Assembly: GCF_014287705.1 (NCBI RefSeq)
Contig: NZ_JACOOY010000001.1
Span: 186,001-250,000 of the forward strand
DNA length: 64,000 nt
Direction of reading: 5' to 3'
From: Dorea_D hominis
GTDB taxonomy: Bacteria > Bacillota > Clostridia > Lachnospirales > Lachnospiraceae
Below are positions 36,835-46,529 of the stretch, in pieces. Position numbers and translations under genes: made by a program. The notes below the pieces were generated by a model. That model was given only the letters and a program-made list of their open reading frames with translations. It ran no database searches and was not told the origin of the DNA. How positions within the stretch are numbered: the first letter of the stretch is position 1; the number at the start of each line of letters is the position of its first letter.

Positions 36835-37932
36835 TTAATCTTCAAGCTGACATGTATATGCCTGTGCATTTGTTACATCCACTGCCGATACTGTTAAAGT
36901 TTTTGCTGTGGCAATAGGCGCTGATCCTCCGACCTTATACCACTTAACTACTCCAATCCCGGATACCGTACCGTCGTTGGCCACTGTCTGCTCGGTAGCT
37001 CCTTTAAATACATGCGCAGTAAGAACAGTGGACCCAGAGTTATTTTTGAAAATGATTCCATTTGAGGATGTCACGGTAAGAGTAATGGCATCTGCTCCGT
37101 TTACTCCGTCCTTCCCGTTTGTTCCGTTCGTGCCTTTATAAGAAACACTATAAGAAGTTGTGGATTTTCCGTCGGAATAAGTTACTTTTGTCCTAGTCCA
37201 TAAAAACTGGCCATACCCCACAGATGGAACAGTAGGAGACCACGGTCCAGTAGGTTCCTCTGTACCACTTGAGCTGGTCTGATACGTTACATCAGTAGAT
37301 GATACCGTTACGGAAGTACCATTTGCCCCGTTTGTTCCATTTGTGCCCTGGTAAGATACGCTATATGCTTCCGTAGATTTACCATCAGAGTAATTGACTA
37401 CCGTCTTTGTCCATAAGTACTGGCCACGTTCAACAGCGGGAACGTTCTCTGACCATGATCCGGTAGGTTTGTTCGTACCGCTTGAGCCAATCTGGTATGT
37501 CACCGATGTAGAACTGACGGTTACGGAAGTGCCATTTGCCCCGTCTTTACCATCCTGCCCATTAACACCAGCTTTAGCTACAGCGAACGAAAACTTTTTG
37601 TTTACTGTAATACCATCTACTACTACCGGGATTGTAGCCTCGCACGCTGATGAGATGATAGCCGTAGTTGTAAATGTAATTTTCACTTTATTTGTACCAC
37701 TTCCTTCAACTGCTGCACTGATTCCGGCTGGAAGTATAATTGAACTCTTATCAACGCTTACAGAAGCGCATTGATTTGTTCCACAAAATGCCACGGCCTC
37801 TGTGATACAGGACAGCCCAGAAGGCGCTCCACTTGTATTTCCGATAAATGTATACGCTTCTGACGTAAGCATCACAGAATACGCATCCGTGACATCCATA
37901 ATAGTTAATTGATCTGCTGCTTTAATTCCCAT
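36835..37932 (-). CDS. Modular tail fibre protein with collagen-like linkers
   Basis: 365 residues. After an N-terminal beta domain (~1-120) come two repeats of about 75 residues, each with a GxxGxxG linker (GQDGKDGANG, GTNGTNGANG, GTNGTNGKDG), SVTVSSTxVTYQ, xxPTGxWSxxVPxVxxGQxLWT and YSDGKST. The third linker leads to a final beta domain. Such repeats form rigid trimers in phage fibres. Twelve bases separate it from the next tail gene. Confidence 0.7.
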   Translation of the reverse strand: MGIKAADQLTIMDVTDAYSVMLTSEAYTFIGNTSGAPSGLSCITEAVAFCGTNQCASVSVDKSSIILPAGISAAVEGSGTNKVKITFTTTAIISSACEATIPVVVDGITVNKKFSFAVAKAGVNGQDGKDGANGTSVTVSSTSVTYQIGSSGTNKPTGSWSENVPAVERGQYLWTKTVVNYSDGKSTEAYSVSYQGTNGTNGANGTSVTVSSTDVTYQTSSSGTEEPTGPWSPTVPSVGYGQFLWTRTKVTYSDGKSTTSYSVSYKGTNGTNGKDGVNGADAITLTVTSSNGIIFKNNSGSTVLTAHVFKGATEQTVANDGTVSGIGVVKWYKVGGSAPIATAKTLTVSAVDVTNAQAYTCQLED

Positions 37933-37947
37933 GCTCTTATCCTCCTG

Positions 37948-39564
37948 CTAAACAATTAATTCACATAAAAAAGTTACCTTTACATCTACATCATCTGGTG
38001 ATAATGCAAATGAAAATCCATCGTTTCTGATTCTTGGATCACCGGAAGAGATAATTCCATAAGTCTCTTCCTCTAAGCGCTGCCATTTCCACTGGATATA
38101 TGCACCGCTTCCGAATGTCTTTCTCAGAGTCTCTGCATCTTCTATCCGCTCCTTTCCGTGATATATAACAACCGACAATACCGTTGACACTGCATTATTC
38201 TTAAATACACTGCCCCTCGAGGATTCTATGTGAAGCAATACTGCCGCTTCTCCTTCTTCCCCTTTTACTCTCACCCATTTATACAGTTCCGGATTGGAAA
38301 TATCCGGATCTCTCACAGTCTGGTTCGCACGTGTTCCAAGATATGCTTTCCCGGTCGGATCAAGCGAAATTCCGGAACCGTATTCATCATCTGCGTAAGC
38401 GGTCCATGTATACAGCGTTCGATTGTCTGCCAGATTCTTAAAGTTTCCCGCCAGATCCTGCACCTGCTGAGAGATTCCGTTATCTTTGATCAGATAATCT
38501 CCAATAGTAATGCTGACACTTCTGCCCGTTTCTGAAATCTCCGTTTTTAATATTCTCGCAGAAAAATATACTTCGCCGGATTCATCCACAATATTTACGG
38601 TATCTCCGATCTTTGTACCCTTTGGCAGTTCAAGCACATCAATCTCATAGTTCACTTCCGGTTCCCGGATCTTCTTCAGCTCTTCTATCGCCTTCTCACA
38701 TAAGAGTTCCTGACTTACTGTATCAAAATTAAATGTCTTTACAATATCGCCTTCGCCCTGTCCATCTGCGAAAAACCGGCTCCACTGCTGCCATGCTGTC
38801 CTGGATTTCAGAAGATTTCCATCAATGTAAAAATCTCCATCATCGTACTTATAATCTCGCAGATTGATTGCAATATCACTGTCTTCCGGTGTGGAACCGT
38901 ATGGCAGCAATGCCGTGGCAAGATTCGCAATTGATTTCTTCGTTACCATCCTGTCGATATCGCGGTTCAGATGAAGCTGTACTCCTGCGTCCCGTCCCCG
39001 CTTCTGGTAAATGTCGATATACTTATGCTTTACAGCCATTCCTTCTACATCAAAGGAAAAGGCGATTTCTGCATCAAACTCTCCGGCAACGTCTAATATC
39101 CGCTCCGTCACAGTCTGTTCATCATTCCAGGCAAGTTTCTTTGTTTCTGATACCTCGTTAAGTCCGATCTCAAAGCCACTGTCTTCTGCAAATTTATTTA
39201 CATAATGATCGATCTCATATGCCTTATCTGCAGTGTACGGAAGTGCTATTTCATTCAGCAGATCCAATCCCGCATCTTCTGCATAAACCATAACTTCTCT
39301 GCTTTTTGTATCTGCTTCTGTCTCAATGATCGTATAAAAAGATTTTTCATCGCTACTCTGGTACAGTAAATAATTTCCTACCGCAGCACATCTTTCCACT
39401 TCTTTTCTCGTAAGCGCATCGTATGCAATATGCAATTCCAGAACCGATACGCCCGCTTCTATCTCTTCTGTTTTTGTATCATCGACAATCAGCAAGCCTT
39501 CCGGAAGCGTTGTGCTTGCATTTCCTAATATGTTCATATGACGGTCAGCAAAATACACGATCAT
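37948..39564 (-). CDS. Tail tip / tail-associated endopeptidase-like protein
   Basis: 538 residues from ATG 39564 (GGGAGG upstream; ATGA overlap with the Dit gene). The N-terminal ~370 residues resemble the prophage tail-tip (Gp44/Tal) fold of siphophages, e.g. VYFADRHMNILGNAS and TIGDYLIKDNGISQQVQDL; the remainder is a linker and beta-domain with a segment (SRGSVFKNNAVSTVLSVVI) also seen in the next fibre gene. No lytic-domain motif is seen. Confidence 0.7.
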   Translation of the reverse strand: MIVYFADRHMNILGNASTTLPEGLLIVDDTKTEEIEAGVSVLELHIAYDALTRKEVERCAAVGNYLLYQSSDEKSFYTIIETEADTKSREVMVYAEDAGLDLLNEIALPYTADKAYEIDHYVNKFAEDSGFEIGLNEVSETKKLAWNDEQTVTERILDVAGEFDAEIAFSFDVEGMAVKHKYIDIYQKRGRDAGVQLHLNRDIDRMVTKKSIANLATALLPYGSTPEDSDIAINLRDYKYDDGDFYIDGNLLKSRTAWQQWSRFFADGQGEGDIVKTFNFDTVSQELLCEKAIEELKKIREPEVNYEIDVLELPKGTKIGDTVNIVDESGEVYFSARILKTEISETGRSVSITIGDYLIKDNGISQQVQDLAGNFKNLADNRTLYTWTAYADDEYGSGISLDPTGKAYLGTRANQTVRDPDISNPELYKWVRVKGEEGEAAVLLHIESSRGSVFKNNAVSTVLSVVIYHGKERIEDAETLRKTFGSGAYIQWKWQRLEEETYGIISSGDPRIRNDGFSFALSPDDVDVKVTFLCELIV

Positions 39565-41243
39565 AGAAAGACCTCCCTGTATTTCAATTTGAAGGCCGGT
39601 GCGTATTCCTCTTCTACCCACTCCGACCAGCTAAACCCGATCTGATTCACTCCGGGCATTAGATAAAATTCTTCCCAGCTATTGCCGAGTGCTCCAAGAT
39701 CCTGCCTGTCCAGTTCATTCAGCTTTACGGATGCACTTGCGCAGTCAATCGAAAGGACATCATTTGCATTGAATTTATTCTGTACATCGTGCCATTCCAG
39801 TACGATCTTATCTATAGTCTCCGTGACCGTCTTCTTATAGTTCTTCACCAGTTTCATTTCATACATTCCATTGTATTTCATGGCTGCCGCCGTGCTCTTC
39901 TGGAAGAACCCGGCAGTGATCTTGCTTACGGATTTCGCCGCTACGCTCTCCACTGTAAAGCTTGCTTTTATCCCGCCGAGGTCAAAGGAAATTCTTGAGC
40001 CTTTCTTTGTAATGCAGGATGATTTTGCGGTCTTAATGGCAGTTATTTTTTTCTTCTTATCCTCTGCCCGGTTTTCTCCAAATCTCTTGTTGTGCAATGA
40101 CAGATCTATCTCTGCTTCTTTCCGGATCTTGCCATCCACGATCATCCGGTACTTCCCTTTCGTTCCGTCACCGGACTTGTAAATGTCAACGCCCGCTACA
40201 ATTTTCCCAGACGCATCCGACAATATCATCTGGAAACGACCTTTCTGCTTCTTTCCTGCACTCGTGCTGTCCACACACATCTTCTGCGCATACTGCATCT
40301 GGAAATCTGTAGCAGATTCCGAAAGAGAATATGTCGTTACAGCACCATGCCATCCAGAACCCGATCCATAACTTGTCGCTGTAAGATAGTAAGTTCCCTC
40401 ACTCGTGGAATTCTGCGAATGTTTCTCTCCCATCGTTCCATTTTGTGCCACTGTTCCATACAGCACACCGCTGTTATTTTTATACTTCGTCTTTAATGCA
40501 TTCCATGCGGACGATTTCTTGAACGAATGATTAACCTGCACCTTCGTTGTCGGAACCTGATAAGTATTGGTTTCCTGTTCGACAACCTCGATCTGCTCTT
40601 CTGACAATTCGTCCGGATTGCCAAATTGTAATATGTGTTCTTCGTCATCGAAGAAAGCTACATAACCGCATCTTCCATTGTCGTTCTCTTCGCCGCTTTC
40701 GTCATTGTAAAAATCAACTTCAAACTTTGGAAATGCCCGATATGTACCGCCGTATTCAAACACAAATGCATTATCTGTCGGTTCTACCTCGTATTCTTTC
40801 ACAGAATACTTAAACGGATCGGAGCATTTAAAACTGAAAGAACCTGTCACGGCATTCTTCCCCGGATCGATATCATCCACCGATTCCATTGTTCCAATGT
40901 AATACTTGTCGGGTTCATCCATGAAGATTAATTGCGCCTCTTCTACATTCAGAAGTGCATTCAGCTCATTAAATGCTGCACGGAACCGCGCATTACTTCC
41001 GGCAATCAATTGAAACGTCACAGTAATCGTTCTTTCCGGATATCTTTTACTCTGATACCTTGTTCCATCATTCACAGTGCTGTCCAGCGTAGTGACTTCT
41101 GTTTCTAACAATTCCCGTCCGGAGACATGCAAGGTCCGATACTCCGGGATTTCATCCTCGATCAATATTCCATTTATCATCAAAGCTTCAGATGGGACGT
41201 CACGCCCCACCTGAAAATCTGTCGTATCTACGAAACTATACAT
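39561..41243 (-). CDS. Distal tail protein (Dit) with a large inserted domain
   Basis: 560 residues. The N-terminal ~150 (TLDSTVNDGTRYQSKRYPERTITVTF within ~52-78, and GSFSFKCSDPFKYS) is a Dit/TP901-type domain; the C-terminal tail (~500-560, MPGVNQIGFSWSEW) closes the galectin-like fold. Between them lies an insert of about 300 residues, likely a carbohydrate-binding or evolved-Dit module. Dit is the hub at the tail tip. It follows the tape measure gene by 9 bases. Confidence 0.72.
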   Translation of the reverse strand: MYSFVDTTDFQVGRDVPSEALMINGILIEDEIPEYRTLHVSGRELLETEVTTLDSTVNDGTRYQSKRYPERTITVTFQLIAGSNARFRAAFNELNALLNVEEAQLIFMDEPDKYYIGTMESVDDIDPGKNAVTGSFSFKCSDPFKYSVKEYEVEPTDNAFVFEYGGTYRAFPKFEVDFYNDESGEENDNGRCGYVAFFDDEEHILQFGNPDELSEEQIEVVEQETNTYQVPTTKVQVNHSFKKSSAWNALKTKYKNNSGVLYGTVAQNGTMGEKHSQNSTSEGTYYLTATSYGSGSGWHGAVTTYSLSESATDFQMQYAQKMCVDSTSAGKKQKGRFQMILSDASGKIVAGVDIYKSGDGTKGKYRMIVDGKIRKEAEIDLSLHNKRFGENRAEDKKKKITAIKTAKSSCITKKGSRISFDLGGIKASFTVESVAAKSVSKITAGFFQKSTAAAMKYNGMYEMKLVKNYKKTVTETIDKIVLEWHDVQNKFNANDVLSIDCASASVKLNELDRQDLGALGNSWEEFYLMPGVNQIGFSWSEWVEEEYAPAFKLKYREVFL

Positions 41244-41252
41244 ACTGCCTCC

Positions 41253-44200
41253 TTACTTTCTTCCATGCCGTCTGCTCTCACGACTTTGTCTCGAATCCAG
41301 TTCGCTCTGCATATATGGTGCAGTCGTTCTTGCCACTTCTCGTCCATCCACTTCTACCGGAACAACAATCGTATACTTCGCGTTGCTGTAATATTCATAC
41401 TCTGCTGACAAATCGCCGGTGTAATCACCTGCGAGTCTCGGTGCCGCAACGTCAGGAATGGTCACAATACTTTGCGCTACATCAGCAATCTTATGCCGCA
41501 TGGTCTCCAACTGGTTTATATATCCTTTTGCCGTGTAAGTCGCCAGAGAAGCGAATACCTTTGACGGACTGTGAATCTTAAGCTTCTTTCGGAATGCCTT
41601 GATCACTTCGTTTGCCAGTATCCGGCTTTCTTTACTCAGATTCTTTTTCTTGGATGACATTCCTGACACAAATCCGCTCATTGCATTTGCTCCAATTGTA
41701 GTCATGCGCTTTTTCAGCGCCTTTGCTTCTTTCGTCACCTGCGCAGAGAAGTCCTTCTTAAGACTGCTTAATTTCGGCGCATAGTAATTGGTTGCTGTTT
41801 TCTTTGCAGCATTCTGGAATTTTGTATAACTTGCCCCGTAAGCTTTCAGATTTTTCGTAGACATCTTAAGCAGATTATTCGTATAAGCCAGACCTTCTGC
41901 CGTGCTGAGTCCGAGGATTTCTTCCATCAGTCCGTCCGGAAGAATTTTCTTCAGCTTTTCCAGATTCTTTGCGTAGGCATTGATCTGCTTTGTGCCGGCA
42001 TTAAAATCTTTCAATGCAATATTCCCGTAATCATCCGCCGTGTAGAGACTGTTGACATTTCCAAGATTCTCCATGAATGTCTTTCTTGCATCGATGATCG
42101 CATCGTATTTCTTCTGATACTTCTTTCCCAACTTATCAAATGTGGAATCCGCTGCCTTGATCAGCTTCTTCACTTCGGCTTTATATGATTTTGAAAATGC
42201 ACTGTTTAGATAGCGTCCGGCTTTCGTATACTTGCTGGAAGCCTTCTTATTCTGCTTTTTCAGTGGCTTCACATACGCATTGATCATATTCTTGACCGAC
42301 TTAAGTGCACTGTCCCGTTTCTTCTCCATCTGCGATTTGAACTTATCACTGAGTTTTTCACCAAGCGACTCATAATTTCCCTTATTCTTCGCAGTCTTAA
42401 ATACTTTCATCGTTTCGCTGACGAGTTTTCTTGCCGCTTTTGTAGCCTCACTGATCTTACTCAGGATTCCATTTCCAAATCCCAAACTCATGTATCCACC
42501 ATGCTTCTTCGTGAGTTTGGAAGGGCTGTGGATCTTCGCTTTCGCCCGGATAGCTGTGTCCGCAGCAGATACCATCCTCTCAGCTGCTGCTTCGATCTGT
42601 CCAAGGCAGGAACTCATTCCACTTGCGAACCCCTGGCTGACGTAAGAGCCGGCACTGTACGCACCAGAACGCCCGGATCTCAGCCTTGCATTTACACTTG
42701 TAGTTGCTTTCGATGCAGCCGATACAGCTTTACTCAGACCACTGCGAAGAGCAGATGCATAACCGCTTCCTGCATTTTTACCTGCAGACTTCGCTGTAGA
42801 AGCCACTTTGCTCATGGACTTGCCAACCGCAGATAAAGAACTTGCCGCCACCGCGCCCATTGTTCCGAAACTTACATTTACGGATGCAGATGCGGATGCC
42901 AGCGTTTTCAATCCACTCGCCGCCTGACCTACACCTGTACCCTTTTTGGAAATTTTACCAAGCCCGATCGACACAGCTCCGAGAGATTTTGCGATAGATC
43001 CAATCGACAGTCCGGCTATCGTCTTAATCCCACTTGCTACACTCTTAAATCCCTGTCCGGCATTCTTTGCAGATGTTCCGACCGAATTAATCACTTTGGC
43101 AATTCCATTCAGCACACTTGTAAGACCGCCACTGATTGCATCCACGACTTTCGTGATTGTATTTCCAATCACCGTAAATCCGGCACTCGCCACAAGAACT
43201 GCCGTTCCAAGCACCAGCAATCCAGCTCCGGCTGCCACTGCTCCTGCGCCAACTACTACGAGCCCGGCTCCCAGTACAATACATCCGGCTCCGGCAATCG
43301 CTGCGCCCGCACCAAATACAAGCATTGCTGCTCCGAGAGCTGCGATGGATACCGCTCCTGCCGCTCCATACTGGACAACTGCTGGCAGAACACCAACAAC
43401 AATCTTAAGCGCTGCTCCTGCTATCAATGCACCTGTTGCCGCCAGAACAATCGCTGCTCCAAAGGCGATAAAACCAACTGCTCCAACGGTAAGTGCCGGC
43501 GCCAGAACCGCTGCTCCTGCTGCAAGCAAGGCAACCGCTGCCACCATGCCGACCATCACACCAATTGCCACCGGTCCGGCAGATGCCAGATTCGTTGCTG
43601 CTGTTGTAAGTAATAACATCCCTGCACCCGCCAGGACAACTGCTGCGCCAAAAGCTATGAAGCCTGCTGCCCCGGCAGTTAAAGCCGGTGCAACTTCTTT
43701 CGCAACGACCAGCAGCCCGCCGATTGCAACGACCATGCCAAGCATAACGCCTGCCGCCAAAGGACCGGCTTTTGCAAGATTAATCGCAGAAAGCGTAAGC
43801 AACGCAAATCCGGCTGCAATCAGTGCGATTCCGGCTCCCATTTTCAAGAATGCTGTAGCGGACTGAACAAGACTTCCGAAAGACTCTTTACTTGCTACTC
43901 CAACCGCTTTCTCTCCTGCCGCAACACCGAATAACTTACCAGCTAATGCCACAATGCCTTTTCCACCTAACTTCAAAAGCGTACCCGCAAATGTGGTGAT
44001 TCCCGGAACGAGCGACTGGATGATCTTAAATCCCTTTATCGCCAAAAGAAGTTTTAAAACCTTTGGCGCTGCAGACGCTATTTCGTCTGAATGATCTGCC
44101 ACAATCTGCGCAAAATGAGCAATCGCATCTGATATGCCACTTACTACGCTCGTAAATGTATCTAGACTACTCTTTCTCTGCGCCAGTCCACCAAAAGATT

Positions 44201-45140
44201 TTCCAACAGCCGACACAGCATTTATGATTGCTTTTCCGGCTTTGGAAGTTGCATCCGAAAATGCTTTCCAGTACGGAGATACAACCGATACCGCAGATTC
44301 TACTTTCTTTGCCAGCCCGTCCGGATCTACTTTATCCAAACGTCCAATTACTTTTTCAATACCGGAAATTGCAACATCGGATGCCTTATTAAAAGTCGGC
44401 ATCAGCTTTACACCAAGCGTTTCCTTCAAACCGTCCATAGCCTGCCCTGCTGTCTTGTACGACGTGGCAAGTTTAGTAAAGGACTTGTTTGTTCCGACCT
44501 TTGCTATCGCATTAAAGAAATCTTCTGTCTTAACTTTTCCATCCTGCACATCCTGTACAAGCTGTGATGTCGTTTTCCCCATGCCTTTAGCAACAGCCGC
44601 AATACCTGCCGGCGTCTGTTCCAGCATCAATTTAAAGTCCATCCACTGGATCGTTGGCTTTGCAGCCGCCTGTGTTGCCTGCTGGCTTAATGTCTTCATT
44701 GCCTGTGTCGGATTTTCAGAAGCTGCAGCTAATCCTCCGAATCCTTTTACCAGTTTCGTACAGTTCTTTGTTCCAACGGCAGCAAGCTGGCTGTAGGTCG
44801 TTGCCATATCCGAAGCGGAATAGATTGTCTTTGTAGCAAAATCCTGTAGTTCATCTCTTGTCTTCGTGATGGATTTTGTCCCTTTTCCGATCATCTGCAT
44901 ATTTCCGTTAAATGTCTTCCATGCCGCAGATGATTCATTTAACTCCCCTGTCACTCCGGATATTCCACTCGTTATTGCAGAGAATGCTTTCTGACCGATC
45001 CCGGTCATGATTCCAAATCCTAGACCGGACGTCAATGTACTTTTCAAACGTTCTGCACTGCTTTGCGCACTCTTGAACGCAGACGAAAATCCACGGTCGC
45101 TCGCAGACAATATCGCCTTTACTGAATAACTTTCAGCCAT
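41253..45140 (-). CDS. Tail tape measure protein
   Basis: 1295 residues, usual for a siphophage tail of about 190-200 nm. The N-terminus (~65-225) has the tape-measure domain (TYSQLAAVG, QQATQAAAKPTIQW, LEQTPAGIAAVAKGMG). Residues ~430-680 are Ala/Gly-rich membrane-like segments with two copies of a ~65-residue repeat (GVMxGMVxA... APALTxGAxGFIAFGAA). The C-terminal half is Lys/Ser-rich and helical and contains two KIHSPSK motifs. It sets tail length and may form a channel in the host membrane. Confidence 0.92.
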   Translation of the reverse strand: MAESYSVKAILSASDRGFSSAFKSAQSSAERLKSTLTSGLGFGIMTGIGQKAFSAITSGISGVTGELNESSAAWKTFNGNMQMIGKGTKSITKTRDELQDFATKTIYSASDMATTYSQLAAVGTKNCTKLVKGFGGLAAASENPTQAMKTLSQQATQAAAKPTIQWMDFKLMLEQTPAGIAAVAKGMGKTTSQLVQDVQDGKVKTEDFFNAIAKVGTNKSFTKLATSYKTAGQAMDGLKETLGVKLMPTFNKASDVAISGIEKVIGRLDKVDPDGLAKKVESAVSVVSPYWKAFSDATSKAGKAIINAVSAVGKSFGGLAQRKSSLDTFTSVVSGISDAIAHFAQIVADHSDEIASAAPKVLKLLLAIKGFKIIQSLVPGITTFAGTLLKLGGKGIVALAGKLFGVAAGEKAVGVASKESFGSLVQSATAFLKMGAGIALIAAGFALLTLSAINLAKAGPLAAGVMLGMVVAIGGLLVVAKEVAPALTAGAAGFIAFGAAVVLAGAGMLLLTTAATNLASAGPVAIGVMVGMVAAVALLAAGAAVLAPALTVGAVGFIAFGAAIVLAATGALIAGAALKIVVGVLPAVVQYGAAGAVSIAALGAAMLVFGAGAAIAGAGCIVLGAGLVVVGAGAVAAGAGLLVLGTAVLVASAGFTVIGNTITKVVDAISGGLTSVLNGIAKVINSVGTSAKNAGQGFKSVASGIKTIAGLSIGSIAKSLGAVSIGLGKISKKGTGVGQAASGLKTLASASASVNVSFGTMGAVAASSLSAVGKSMSKVASTAKSAGKNAGSGYASALRSGLSKAVSAASKATTSVNARLRSGRSGAYSAGSYVSQGFASGMSSCLGQIEAAAERMVSAADTAIRAKAKIHSPSKLTKKHGGYMSLGFGNGILSKISEATKAARKLVSETMKVFKTAKNKGNYESLGEKLSDKFKSQMEKKRDSALKSVKNMINAYVKPLKKQNKKASSKYTKAGRYLNSAFSKSYKAEVKKLIKAADSTFDKLGKKYQKKYDAIIDARKTFMENLGNVNSLYTADDYGNIALKDFNAGTKQINAYAKNLEKLKKILPDGLMEEILGLSTAEGLAYTNNLLKMSTKNLKAYGASYTKFQNAAKKTATNYYAPKLSSLKKDFSAQVTKEAKALKKRMTTIGANAMSGFVSGMSSKKKNLSKESRILANEVIKAFRKKLKIHSPSKVFASLATYTAKGYINQLETMRHKIADVAQSIVTIPDVAAPRLAGDYTGDLSAEYEYYSNAKYTIVVPVEVDGREVARTTAPYMQSELDSRQSRESRRHGRK
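43420..43775 (-). repeat. Internal tandem repeat in the tape measure gene
   Basis: Two adjacent ~195-bp units encode the similar hydrophobic repeat with GVMxGMV, APALT and FIAFGAA. The high Ala/Gly content also creates a long spurious frame on the other strand. Confidence 0.6.
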
Positions 45141-45150
45141 ATTGCACCTC

Positions 45151-45578
45151 CTACTGTTTTTTCAGAAGCTTACCGATTCCAACAAAACGACTGTCCGTCT
45201 TATTCTTTCCAAGGACACGGTTCACTTCTTTTTCATAATCGAAGAACTTCTTAAAGTTTGCATATACCGGCCGCAGTTTGTCTTTTCCGGCTTTCTTCTT
45301 CGCCTTCGCTTTGAAGTTAAGAAATGCCTGTAAATGCAGCCGGTACTCTTCATCCACTCTTCTTAGTTCAACGGATTTCATTAACAGGTTGTATTCGGGA
45401 ATCGTCAGTTTATTTACTTCCTCGAAGCTTTTCATGCCCAGATAGCGAAAACAGTTTAATGCGATTTCCTTATACTTTTCTCCAAAATCTTCTAATTCTG
45501 CGTCTCGGCTTCCGCCAGTTCCTTCTCCACCTGTTCCACAAGGAATTTCGTTGCTTTCTTCGTAACATTGGCTCCTAA
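45151..45578 (-). CDS. Tail assembly chaperone T part, reached by -1 frameshift
   Basis: The minus-one frame is open from the slippery site (45579-45585) to the stop at 45151, about 142 codons. Its clear conserved part begins near DAELEDFGEKYKEIALN and continues through YLGMKSFEEVNKLTIPEYN. An ATG at 45435 has no RBS (CTGGGC before it), so independent translation is unlikely. As in lambda gpG-GT, a small fraction of G translation would be extended to GT, which coats the tape measure during tail assembly. It directly precedes the tape measure gene. Confidence 0.65.
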
Positions 45579-45878
45579 TAAAAAATCCTTCACCTTGTCA
45601 AACAGTTCATCGATATCTGTATCCGGATCTTCCACATAGGCTTCCAGAGCCGCCGGTGTGATTCGCGGATTCTGCCCCTTGTTCGCTGTGTTCAAAATCA
45701 TTACAAGTGCTTCCACGTCACCACCGAGCATCTCTGCCGCATAATAATTGAATCCAACGTCCTTTTTCATGCCCGGAACTTCTTTCACCGGAACTGCGAT
45801 CATTTTATTCATATCTCTTAAAAAGCCAATACCAAACTTAAACTCATATGTCTGCCCATTGATTACTAATTCTTCCAT
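45492..45878 (-). CDS. Tail assembly chaperone G
   Basis: 128 residues, between the major tail protein and tape measure, the standard place of the G chaperone. N-terminus MEELVINGQTYEFKFGIGFLRDMNKM is typical of Firmicute phage G-like proteins (shown here in pieces: EELVINGQTYEF, KFGIGFLRDMNK). It contains the slippery TTTTTTA in zero frame at codons 98-100 and ends AEAETQN. RBS AAAGGAG upstream of the ATG. Confidence 0.75.
   Translation of the reverse strand: MEELVINGQTYEFKFGIGFLRDMNKMIAVPVKEVPGMKKDVGFNYYAAEMLGGDVEALVMILNTANKGQNPRITPAALEAYVEDPDTDIDELFDKVKDFLLGANVTKKATKFLVEQVEKELAEAETQN
45579..45585 (-). promoter_or_regulatory. Ribosomal -1 slippery site T TTT TTA
   Basis: In the G frame the codons are GAT TTT TTA, giving the canonical X XXY YYZ heptamer U UUU UUA, the same as HIV-1 gag-pol. 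AAGGTGAAGG a few bases upstream can act as a stimulatory internal Shine-Dalgarno. The -1 frame beyond it is open for about 142 codons. Confidence 0.65.
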
Positions 45879-45964
45879 TGTCTTACTCCTTTCGCGAAAA
45901 ATGAGGATACCGCAATGTGTATCCTCATGTATATTATCTTACTCATGCATATTACTCGTATATA

Positions 45965-46516
45965 TTACGGACCTGTCTTCTGGGTATCTGCAAATACATA
46001 ATTTGCAAGCTCCTGCTGTTCCTTCGTAACTGTCGCATAACCAGCTTCGCCTTTTCCGTTACATCCGAATGTAAGTGAAACTTCTACATTGTCTTCTGCA
46101 TTGGATGTATATTCCAGTTCTGTAAGATACCCCTGGAAATATTTTGCTTTGAATTTTTCTGCATCTGAAGATGTTCCTTTTTCAAGCAAATTCACTTCCC
46201 AGATCTCCAGAAGTTCATCGTTGTCCAGTGCCTCTTCCAGCTTATCAATGGTTGTATCCCCTTTTGCCAGAATACTGGTCGCAGTGATTTCAACTTCCAG
46301 TGCGCCCGGTGTACGGATCGTTCCATCTTTTGTGGCAGTTGTATCTGCATCCTTGGACTTGGTACGTCCGTTTTCTGTCGTAAATGCGATTCCTTTCGCA
46401 CTCTCTGTTGCCGCTTCTTTTAACAGACGGTATAAGTAAATGATTTTTTTACCCTGTACCGCCTCTGTGTTACTTTCTGAAAATACCTGCAATCCCTGCA
46501 TTTCTTTCCTTCTCAT
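45965..46516 (-). CDS. Major tail tube protein
   Basis: 183 residues from ATG 46516 (AAAGGATG at 8 bases; ATG 46501 is an alternative with AAGGA). TP901-1-like tail tube: TPGALEVEITATSILAKGD and EIWEVNLLEKG, SYKAKYFQGYLTELEYT-like region, SLTFGCNGKGEAGYATVT. Ends ADTQKTGP. Forms the tube through which DNA passes. Confidence 0.82.
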   Translation of the reverse strand: MRRKEMQGLQVFSESNTEAVQGKKIIYLYRLLKEAATESAKGIAFTTENGRTKSKDADTTATKDGTIRTPGALEVEITATSILAKGDTTIDKLEEALDNDELLEIWEVNLLEKGTSSDAEKFKAKYFQGYLTELEYTSNAEDNVEVSLTFGCNGKGEAGYATVTKEQQELANYVFADTQKTGP

Positions 46517-46529
46517 TTTCATCATCCTT

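Noticed and set aside
42946..43866. 306-codon plus-strand Ala/Pro/Thr-rich frame
   Set aside because: Antisense shadow of the Ala/Gly-rich tape measure repeat region, with composition explained by that.
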